From the NCBI GenBank assembly GCA_026075535.2, contig AP026546.1, positions 10,416,001-10,480,000 of the forward strand: a stretch of DNA of 64,000 bases, written 5' to 3'. Both the position numbers and the translations under genes were made by a program. Numbering within the stretch: position 1 is the stretch's first letter; the number at the start of each line of letters is the position of its first letter. Under the pieces are notes generated by a model. The model searched no databases, was not told where the DNA came from, and saw nothing but the letters and a program-made list of their open reading frames with translations. Positions 22,166-30,489 of the stretch are shown here, piece by piece. This DNA comes from Tricholoma matsutake (taxonomy: Eukaryota > Basidiomycota > Agaricomycetes > Agaricales > Tricholomataceae).

Positions 22166-23152
22166 TCTACTTTATGCATACCATTCAGAGAGAGAAAAAC
22201 TAATATTATTATTATTATACTTCTTATTTTACTACAGTGGGACATGCCTGGGGAAAAGTGCTGATTTTGAGCATGCTTATATACCTTTGTGGCTGCACAC
22301 AGACCATGTGGTCATGTTTGTGGTCTCAAAAATAAAAGTCGTACCATTTGTGAGAATTTGCACGTGTCCATCAATGCATGATCATTCAGTCTGGCAGCTG
22401 CCAGACAATATGATGCTGGGCATGCAGATATCACTTTGCTGTGCGTCAAGCAACAGAAATTAATAGGGCCTTGTAAACATGTAGTAAATTATATTTATGC
22501 TTCAATTCTCACCTCCCAACAGTCAGAATCTTATTTGATAGGAAAGAAAGTGAGTAACAGGGCAAGTGACAATTTTGATAGTTTTACAGCTATAACTTAT
22601 CTTCCAATGAGTCAAATTTAAAAAGCCATGCAGTTCTAGATTCCCCCCAGAATATAGAATAGATTTAAGAGTGAAAATGGCAAGTTCTTATTTCTCACAT
22701 CTTTGCCATTTGTGAGCTTAATACATGTCAGAAAGTAGTTTGAAGGCTTGGAAATGAATCATAGAGTGTATCAGTATGTTATGGAATAAGTAGTTAGATG
22801 TTCAATGTGATGTGGAAAGGTTGTGGCCAGATATACTGTAAAATGCATTGATTTGAGGACTTGATCAGCTTGAGTTTGACTCAAGTTTGACTTGAGTTCT
22901 CAGGCATTTGCAATACTCCACATAAAAATGAAATTCAAGTTGTAGTAGATTAACACAATACTCTCCCACTTGTCTAAACAGTATTTTTACCATTGCCAAC
23001 AGTGGAGGAGGCCTCGGAGTCGTTGAAATCAACACACTCACTGTGTCAATCACTATCCAGCCATTGCTGGAATCAGTGTCAATGATGCGCATACACATTC
23101 TTTCTGCCACCTTCCTTCCCTCTTTCATCCACCCTCTCTTTTTTGATGCCGC
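22166..23152. other. Unassigned spacer
   Basis: AT-rich sequence without a convincing gene. A minus-strand frame (22865-23128) of 87 codons has no features I recognise. No LTR ends or tandem repeats are seen. Confidence 0.3.
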
Positions 23153-24157
23153 TGATGATGCTCAACCCGGAAACTCAACCAAAACCAACTAAACAGGTCT
23201 TAGGAGATATAACACGAGTCAGAGAAAGGTTGCGAGGTAGTACTGAATATCACCGTGCTATCCAAAGCCAGTAAATGTACTGTACGATGTTGCGAAGCCC
23301 TATTAGGCTGTGCGAAGTTCTGCGAACTTGTCCGAAGTAATGCAAAACACTACAAAATGTTCTGAAACAATACAAAAGAGTTTAGCAGTGATGTGAAGGA
23401 GTTCGAGAATCTCCGGAATGGTTTCACGGGTTCGGGAGATGGTTACAATAGTTGAAAGTGAGGTAAGAGACAATGACATGACAGATAGGCGATGTGACGA
23501 GAGTTTCGAGAGACTATGTGGCAAAACGACGTAGTTCGCAGAATACTTTGAGTGAGTTCGGACAAAGACTGAGCTAAAACTCAAGAGTTAAACCCTTAAG
23601 TCAGACAATAGGCGATGTGAGAAGACAATTTTCTGGCTCTGTTGACAGTAAATACACCAAACTATATATGTTTTAGAGAGATAGTACTAAAAAGGTAAAA
23701 GGCCATGAGGCAAAACATGTGGTAGACGTGAGGCAGTGAACAAGGTGTCGAAATCACGAAGTAAATGAGAAGATGATAAGAAAGAAATGTGCCATATACA
23801 TGATATATCAAATCTCCTTGTCTTGTGGTTCCAATAAATCATGAATATGTCAAAAAGCTCCTCGATGTGCACTAAGTTGCTAGCTGTTGTGTTTCTTTGT
23901 GTTTGTGGTGGCAGGAACGCGATGTGTTAGTGTGTGTAATGGTGGGAGTGTGTGTTTGAGGTTCAGTATGATAGGAATATGGTGGCCAAAGTTGTTCGAA
24001 ATGGTTCAAAGTCTTTCAAAAAATTTCAAGTGTTGTTTCATTGTTTCGTGCATTTGTAGGCATTCTTAAGCATTTGCGAAATCATAGGACTTTGGGAAGG
24101 AGGTGTCTGAGTGTGATATCTTGATTTCAGAGCTCTGCTGCCATAGTGGACCTATCA
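23153..24157 (-). repeat. Solo LTR type II with 4-bp target duplication
   Basis: In plus coordinates it begins TGATGATGCTCAACCCGG and ends GTGGACCTATCA, and it resembles the LTR at 12722-13821 (shared GGTTGCGAGGTAGTACTGAA-type block). It is flanked by CCGC on both sides (23149-23152 and 24158-24161), which supports a 4-bp target duplication for this lineage. Confidence 0.85.
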
Positions 24158-25095
24158 CCGCACCACTACACTGTTAGCACCCATAACCACACAAGCCACC
24201 AAGCACAAAACAGAGGGCCCGAATGATGAACTGATGTCATCTGGGCCCTTGGATAAGTTTTTTTTTTGTTGACTTCTTTCTTTTAAACCCACTAAATGTT
24301 TTTCTTCATTTTTAGGTTCCTTCTGGATAACGACATTGCCCACCCACAAAATGACACACACAAACCATATAGGAACCCCATGCAAGCCCTGCGCTGCCAC
24401 TGCAAGCCTCTGCTCGCAGGGCAGCAATGGGCCTGTTTCTGGACCATGACGACCACATCCGACACCACCCTATGCTGCTGCTGTGAGCCTCTGCTCACAG
24501 GGTGGCAACGGGCCCTTTCCTGGATGATGACAACCACACAAACAATGAGGATGACAAATGGCAGGGATGACAAATGACGGGGATGAGGAATGACAGGGAT
24601 GACAAATGACAGAATGATGTCCATCATCGTTTGGGCCCTATGTGAGTATTGATTCATTCCTTTCCTTTCCTTTTAACTAACTAATGATTTTTTCTTTGTT
24701 CTTAAGGTTTTACATATGTTGTAACAACACCATGCCCAACCCCAGCACTCCATCCTGAGCCACCGCTGCGAGCCCCTGCTCGCAGGGTGGATGGGAGGGT
24801 TTAATGACGACAAACAGCAGGGACGACAAGTGGTGGCAACAACCAAAGGCAGGGATGACAAACAGGGGCAATGACCAAAGGCAGGGAAATGAACAGCAGG
24901 GATGGCAAATGGCAGTGATTAACAGCGGCAAGAACACCAGAACCCTCCCCCCCCCTCGCTACAAATGCGAGAGGGTAGGGCTTTTTTTCTTTTTCTCTTT
25001 TTTTCTTTTTTTTTTGTTCGTTCTCATTTTCTTTTTCATTTCATTGCTAAACCCCACTGCTGCGAGCACCTGCTCGCAGGGTGTGAATGTAAATA
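24158..25095 (+). repeat. Hairpin and intron-like module repeat, locus 1
   Basis: Two motifs recur. One is a hairpin GGGCCC(G/A)AATGAT...TCATCTGGGCCC followed at once by an intron-like segment (24642-24707: GTGAGT, TTAACTAACTAA, TTCTTAAG). The other is a small hairpin of the type CTGCGAGCnnnTGCTCGCAGGGTGG (near 24400, 24480, 24768, 25058). Between them the word GGGATGACAAATGGCA is repeated loosely (24555-24930). No protein domain is readable. The same motifs occur at 28.1-29.2, 45.1-45.4 (intron-like part) and 51.6-52.2 kb. Confidence 0.7.
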
Positions 25096-25114
25096 ATTTT
25101 ATCTACTATATAAT

Positions 25115-25280
25115 ACAATTTAGACACGAAAACTGGTTGAAACCAGTCTAAACTGGCAGACTGAACTGATTGGGACCAGTCCTAATCAGTTCGGTTACGG
25201 TCCAACTAACTTAGTGTACTGGTCTAGACCGGTTAACCTTCTTAGAGGTCAAAAAACCAGACTGAACCAAACCTTAAAAC
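25115..25280 (+). repeat. CCGGT/CCAGT-word repeat
   Basis: Degenerate words AACCAGTCTAAACTGG, GGGACCAGTCC and TAGACCGGTTAACC fill this block. It ends at the breakpoint of an inversion (see the LTR fragment at 25281). Confidence 0.75.
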
Positions 25281-25366
25281 ACCATATGTGCAGTAAGCAC
25301 AGTAACATGTGTATGCTGCATGTATTGCCTCATGCATGCAGCATGTATCTCGGGGTTTAATTTCAA
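25281..25366 (-). repeat. Inverted 5' part of the Copia D LTR
   Basis: The reverse complement reads TGTTGAAATTAAACCCCGAG and continues to TTACTGCACATA, matching the first part of the LTR at 34335-34608. The remainder of that LTR is at 27155-27349 in the opposite orientation. The two pieces fit together at a shared CACATA, so this is one LTR cut by an inversion. Confidence 0.85.
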
Positions 25367-25970
25367 CACTGTGCACAAGATTATTACTCATCTGGCCCTT
25401 GATGTTCAAGAAGCACAAGACAACCTCTTAGCAGCCAAGGTTCACCAGGCATATCATGCTAATGAACACCATGCCCCTGAAGAGATCTACAAGGTGGGAG
25501 ACCAAGTCATGCTATCCACAGAGAATATACAATGTGTCTATAAGCAAAAAGGCAAGAAACGAGTTGCCAAATTCATGCCATGACATGATGGACCATATAC
25601 AGTCACCCATGCCTACCCAGAGCATTCAGAGTATACACTGAAACTACCCAACAACCCCAACACATTCCCTGGATTCCATGCCAACCTCTTGAAACCTTTT
25701 ATCCCCAACAATCCCCTGATCATAAACTCTCCAGACCACGTCCTGTCATTACTGAGGATGGAATTGAGGAATGGTTCATCGATAAGATTGTGGATGCCAG
25801 ATGAAGAGGACAGGGTGTACAATACCTTGTACAATATGAAGGTTATGGAAAAGAACATGGCAAATGGCGACCTGGTACAGAGATGACTGAGACAGAAGCA
25901 CTTGATAGGTGGGAGGCAAAAAATGGTACAGATATCTGGAAGACATACAATTTTTTTGGGTGGGGAGGAT
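25367..25970 (+). pseudogene. pol: Ty3 E integrase tail and chromodomain-like end
   Basis: Starts inside integrase (HKIITHLALDVQEAQDNLL), continues with the GPY/F-type region (YKVGDQVMLSTENI) and, after a TGA (25580-25582), with ANLLKPFIPNN. A shifted frame then encodes EEWFIDKIVDA and a VQYEGYGKEHGKW chromodomain-like segment. It ends at GGGTGGGGAGGAT, a polypurine tract, and the LTR at 25971. It is the 3' end of element E, now flipped relative to the rest of E at 34.6-48.8 kb. Confidence 0.85.
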
Positions 25971-26534
25971 TGTAAGTCTGGTGCCCTCACAGACTTACTA
26001 CACACCAACACACATAACACACATGCAAAGCAACTGTATATACCAAAAACACTCCAATGTGTGCACACATCAATATCCACATCAAAGAATGGCTAAATAC
26101 AGAATCAGGCTGTGAAACAATGCCCACTATGTGTTGATATCACATTCCCATCAATTCCGCATCTATTCCACATCAATCTGCACCCCCTATAATTCCCATC
26201 AAAATTCCCATCAAATTCCCATCACTGCCATCAATCCCCAAGAATGATGTGTTCCCATCATTCTGAGTCTTGATGTGGCCCTTCTATATATAGAAAGTCT
26301 TGATGTGGCCTTTTTCTCAATATGTACAAGGCAGAAAGCTATGTTTAGAATACTATAGGTAGTAGACTGTTTTCCCCTTCGTTGTCCTGTCCCTTACTCT
26401 CTGCAACTAAGGTATAGTTAATTATTATTCCTGCTGTACAGTATTAACATCCCATACTCTCTGCAACAAAGATAACATATTCCTGTCTGTCTGTCTGACT
26501 ACTGAGTGAGGTTCCCTAACCAGGCAACCTTTCA
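25971..26534 (+). repeat. LTR of Ty3 E (3' LTR, flipped)
   Basis: A 564-bp LTR beginning TGTAAGTCTGGTGCCCTCAC and ending CAGGCAACCTTTCA, with a TATATATAGAAAG segment in the middle. The other E LTR is at 48297-48822 on the minus strand; it shares both ends but lacks an internal part that is replaced by a CCAGT-word repeat. Confidence 0.88.
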
Positions 26535-27150
26535 TCCTCCTGTATATTTTCCTCTGGCATCGTCTGATCGCCCAAACAAAATCAAATTATTTCATGTTCC
26601 AGGAACATGTAGTACGTTCTCCAAATGTAGAATGTAGCTTTGACCTTTACATGTTGAAATCAATTCAACAGTTCTGCTGCCTGCAATCCTTGCTTCTTTA
26701 CCTCCTACACCTGTTATGGAAATATTTCCCAAAGGTGCATAATCAGTAAAGGCTTCTTGCTGATGTGCTACATGCAAGGTTGTTGCTGAATCTGCTAACC
26801 AATCACAAAATATCAAGCACTTGTCATTGCATCAGCATTACAGCCATTGAAAGTATCAAATATGCAATTCCTCATCAACTGGGAATGCAATATGTTCCTC
26901 CCCCACATCTGACTGATCTTTTCTTCTGCTTGTCCCCTTGCCTTTCTTCCCCTTGTCTTTATTCTTGTCCCTCTTCTTCTTTCAGCAATCCTTTGTGTGG
27001 TGTCCATATTTCCCACAATTATAACATTTATTTCCTGGGAATTTGTGGCATTTACTTGTCCAGTGTAGTGTTGCCGCAGCTCCAGCTCTGAGCTGACTTT
27101 GGCTGACTGGAAGCTGCCAGCAAGCCAACACCGAGTTGGTAGCCAGTGTA
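26535..27150 (-). pseudogene. Copia IJ: gag zinc knuckle and protease (flipped piece)
   Basis: On the minus strand: a CCHC knuckle (CYNCGKYGHHTKDC near 27010), a Lys-rich linker, and a Copia protease (WLADSATTLHVAHQ, ADSA in place of ADSG; then LHLENVLHVPGT). A TGA after VPGT replaces a likely Arg. The coding sequence stops at the E LTR (26534) with FGRSDDA and resumes in the Copia piece at 48823 with ITLITRDDNQ. These are therefore two halves of one Copia element separated by Ty3 E. The Gly missing from the protease motif suggests it was inactive, or changed later. Confidence 0.82.
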
Positions 27151-27154
27151 TGCG

Positions 27155-27349
27155 CAGCACATACATGTGGTAAACACATTCCCAAGTCATGCGACATCCT
27201 TATTATTATGTATATAAGGAGAACCTGTACTGTAGTAGGAATACAGTGTTCTTACCTCTGCTAACCCTAGCTGTAAGTCTAACTAAACCCCAGGTTGTAA
27301 GGAATGTGTAGTCTCTTCCCCTGTGCAGCGTATATAGTCTGCTCCAACA
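27155..27349 (+). repeat. 5' LTR of Copia D, 3' portion
   Basis: Matches the 3' LTR from CATACATGTGGTAAACAC to the end TCTGCTCCAACA, with few differences (TGCGAC/TGTGAC and similar, again CpG/TpG). A TATATAAGGAGAACC segment is the likely TATA region. The missing first part is at 25281-25366. Confidence 0.88.
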
Positions 27350-28049
27350 GGTTGTGGGCCCTGCTGGGCACATTGCGAACACGCCTTAACTGGCTGCAAA
27401 CAATGTTGGCTTCATTGTCTCCAAATTGTAACCTTGCGCTCTTCGTGAGCTGCCATCAAAAATCATGTCTTCAACTCTTGAAAAACTCATTCAAACATTC
27501 AATGGTTCAAATTACATTCAATGGGCCGACTCAATGAAGGCATGGCTCAGGTCTCAGGACCTCTGGCAGATAACTAGCAGGCGGAACACAAACCACCTCT
27601 GGCACCTCCTTTGATGGTGACAAATGCTACTGCCAAGCTCCAGACCTGGAGCAACAAAAATGACCAGGCCATTGGTAGCATAGTGCTCTGCCTGGCCCCC
27701 TCCATTCAGCAGTGTGCCAACACCAAGGACACTGTGAGGTCTTTACACTCCCCCCCGTATTCCTATAGGAATCCAATGATTCCAATGATTCTGATCAGAG
27801 TCTGATCAGAATCTGACCATATTCCGATGTCATTTTCACCAGCCAAATTGACATGAAATGGCAGGTTCAGTCCTAGTCCAGTCCGATGCAGTCCAATCAG
27901 AATCCGATCGGACCATCAGAATTTCCTAGGAATTTCTGACCATAGGAATCACATAGGAATATTCCGAGGTCATGCAGAGACATTGGACAACATAGGATTC
28001 TGATAGGAATGATAGCAGCATTGCTTAGTAATAGTAGAAAAAGTAGAAA

Positions 28050-28130
28050 CACATGATAGAATTGAACCCCAGAGCTCTAATATGATTACATAAGCTTACA
28101 GTAACAACAAGACCACTACACTAAGCGGTC
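28050..28130 (-). repeat. tRNA-like (SINE-type) module, copy 1
   Basis: On the minus strand TAGTGTAGTGG (box A-like, 28113-28123) is followed about 45 nt later by GGTTCAATTC (box B, near 28059-28068). The order and spacing fit an internal RNA polymerase III promoter. It is more like a different tRNA than the copies at 29438 and 45698. Confidence 0.5.
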
Positions 28131-28137
28131 ATTGCAG

Positions 28138-29200
28138 GTATGTGCTCTTACTGCACTACATACCATTCCCGCAGGTGTGATGACAAAGCACAAAGCTGCA
28201 TCACCACACCTGCCAGCTCATCATTCTCCCACCACCACCACCAACAACAACGACCATGACCATGGCTGCCTCCCCACCTCAACCACCACCACCACCATAC
28301 CCACTCCCACTCCCACTCCCGTGCCGTCAAGAGTGGCCAATGGCCATCAACGGACACAAGCAGCCCAAATGACGGAATCATCATTTGGGCCGTGGTAAGT
28401 TGTTTTTTTTTTTTCATTCATTTCTTGTTTTCTAAACTAACTAACATCCTAAACTACAGGGTAACAATAGACGGATGGACGGACTGGCAAGTTTTTTTTT
28501 TCCCTTTGATTTTGAGTTTACACTAACTGTTTTTCTTTCATCTTCTAGGTTCTAAGCTGTTGGTAACAGCGGAGGGACGCAAGACAACCCTGACGATGCT
28601 GCCAGGGCCCCACCATGAACACCCATGGAGACAAAGAGGGACGGGGAGGGAGACGAGGAAGTGATGACAATGATGATGATGACAGGGAGGGGGAGACAAG
28701 AAGGTGGAGGGGGAGATGAGAGGGTGGAGGGTGGAGGGGGAGACGAGGGGAAGGCGATGGGCACCAGCACTGGACAAGACAAGGGTGGCAAGGGACAACG
28801 AGGGGGGGACAACGAGGGGGTGGGGATGACAAGGTGGGGATGACGAGGGGGTGGGGACGATGAGGGGGGGATGATGAGGGGGTGGGGACGATGAGACGGC
28901 ACCCTGAATGACACACCACTCACCACCAGCCTCACAAGCAACTGCTCATGGGGTGGACAGTGGGTGGAATGATGATGAGGAGGGGGAGATGAGGGAGGAG
29001 GAGACAAGGGACACACAGGGGACACCACGCCACCGCCATGAGCATCTGCTTATGGGGTGGATCGTGGGATCTATGAGAAGGAGATGGCGCCCCAACACCC
29101 GAACCCCACCGCTGCGAGCTTTGCTCGTAGGGTGGAATGGGTGCTAACAGCTGTGTCACCACCTCCACACCAAAATGCAATGCACCACCACTCCCTCCCC
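28138..29200 (+). repeat. Hairpin and intron-like module repeat, locus 2
   Basis: A perfect 10-bp stem (GCCCAAATGA...TCATTTGGGC, 28362-28390) is followed by an intron-like segment (28395-28458: GTAAGT, CTAACTAAC, CTACAG) and by a second (28488-28548: GCAAGT, ACTAACT, TTCTAG). The CTGCGAGCnnnTGCTCGCAG-type hairpins occur near 28930, 29040 and 29108. The middle is a GGGGA/GGTGGGG purine-rich simple repeat (28620-28900), which explains the long Ser/Pro frames on the minus strand. Confidence 0.7.
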
Positions 29201-29530
29201 TCCCGCAAAATGGGGGGGGTGGTTTTTTGTTTTTGTAGAATTTTAAATAGTATAATTAATTGTCTCCCCCCTGCGTTTGCATTGGGGGGTATTTTTTTAA
29301 TCTATATTAGTTATATTAGTTCCTCGCATCTTTGCGAGGGCTAATCAATTTTTTTTCGAGCTCTCGTGAGGGAGGTTAAAAATATGTGAACTGTCCCTAA
29401 GTGCATTAAATGGACTTTGTATTACATATTTCTCCTGTGGCTCAACTGGTTGAGTGCTTGTTTAGTCATCATGTGACTTACATCCCATGGTCCATGGTTC
29501 AATCCTTGCTTTACCCATTTATTTTGTAAG
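29200..29530 (+). repeat. Hairpin array plus tRNA-like module, copy 2
   Basis: Stem-loops with different sequence but the same plan are lined up: CCCCTCCCgcaaaatGGGGGGGG, CCCCCCtgc...gcattGGGGGG and CCTCGCAtcttTGCGAGG. They are followed by TGGCTCAACTGG (box A, 29438-29449) and GGTTCAATCC (box B, 29496-29505), then a short T-rich tail and TTTTGTAAGCAC. The same order, reversed, is found at 45660-46050. Confidence 0.72.
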
Positions 29531-30489
29531 CACTTGGGGAAAGTTAAGTCTTCCAAAACGTGGTAGTCCGACTTCATGTTGGAATTGCATAGGACTTTAC
29601 TAGGAATTTACGAGGAATTTCTTGGAAACAACAGTAAATGGTCATCAAGATACATTCCGATTGGATTCCTATTGGACTACTAGGACTAGTGTTGGACTAG
29701 TAGGATTTCGATCAGACTCTTATCAGAAAACTTGGACTCCTAGGACTCTGATAGGAATATGGGGGGGAGTGCAAAGTTTACAACACTGCTGAGGAGGTGT
29801 GGGACCTTATTCGCACTGACTATGGTGTTGATGGCCCCTCCCAAGTCTTTGTAGACTTTAGGTCTGCAATAGCAATTAAAATCCCAGCTGTGAATCCTGT
29901 GCTAGAAATTGCTAAGATGGCTGACAAGTTCAAGTGCCTCATGGCTGCCAACATCACCATCCCCAAACTACAGGTGATGATCCTACTTGCTGCAATGCCA
30001 TGCGAGTACAATTCATTATCCACCATGGTCCTTAACATGACCACTACTAGTGCCTTGACATCCAAACACATCAAGGACTCCATTGTCACTGAAGCCTCTA
30101 GGCGCACAGCAGTTGGAAAGCCCACCAGCCCACCTCAGGCCAATAAGCTTTCCGCTGTCAAGCACAAGGACAACAACCCTAAGTGGCAGCCCAAAGAAGG
30201 GCAAGACAACAATGGAGAGTCATCCCAAAAGTGTGGACGATGTGGGAACAGATAGACTAAGGAGGATAAGCCCAGAGAGAAGCATACCCACCTCGCCTCC
30301 AGTGCCTTTACCACCATAAATGGTAATGGCACCATCATACCGCCAATGCCACTCATTCAGTGCACTGAACAGCGTGACCACACTCCCACAAGGAACCTTC
30401 ACCGCTGACCGCCTGCACAGGCATATACGGGCATGGCCTCTACCTCTCATTTGGCTTACACCAAATATCAGCAAGCTTGAGACACCCTT

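Larger units (their letters stand above)
27741..29776. mobile_element. Inverted-repeat element inside Copia D gag
   Basis: The ends are inverted repeats of 26 bp with two mismatches: left CTTTACACTCCCCCCCGTAT, right (reverse complement) CTTTGCACTCCCCCCCATAT. Both mismatches are transitions. Inside the ends, both flanks are rich in TAGGAATCC/GGATTCC-type words (27765-28010 and 29580-29760). The core holds the hairpin/intron-like repeat (28138-29200), one tRNA-like module in each orientation and a hairpin array. There is no transposase. A target duplication is not evident: left flank GAGGT, right flank TTTAC. It may be a non-autonomous DNA transposon or a composite of several insertions. Confidence 0.6.
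27465..30250 (+). pseudogene. gag: Copia D gag, split by an insertion
   Basis: Part one (27465-27741) starts MSSTLEKLIQTFNG and has the typical Copia gag opening (NGSNYIQWADSMKAWLRSQ). Part two (29779-30250) resumes with YNTAEEVWDLI and carries KMADKFKCLMAANI, IPKLQVMILLAAMP and a Cys motif start (KCGRCGNR), then TAG where Gln is plausible. Joining the two parts needs a one-base adjustment. A frame change near 27590 also occurs in part one. Confidence 0.85.

Noticed and set aside
28552..29028. Long Ser/Pro/His frames on the minus strand
   Set aside because: They are the complement of a GGGGA/GGTGGGG simple repeat; composition alone keeps the frame open.
24158..29200. CRISPR-like array or bacterial system in the hairpin repeats
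   Set aside because: Repeats are irregularly spaced and diverged, there are no Cas genes, and the context is eukaryotic with introns and retrotransposons.
27741..29776. CACTA (EnSpm) transposon because the ends contain CACT...AGTG
   Set aside because: The inverted repeat extends outward beyond CACT to CTTT, there is no 3-bp target duplication and no transposase.
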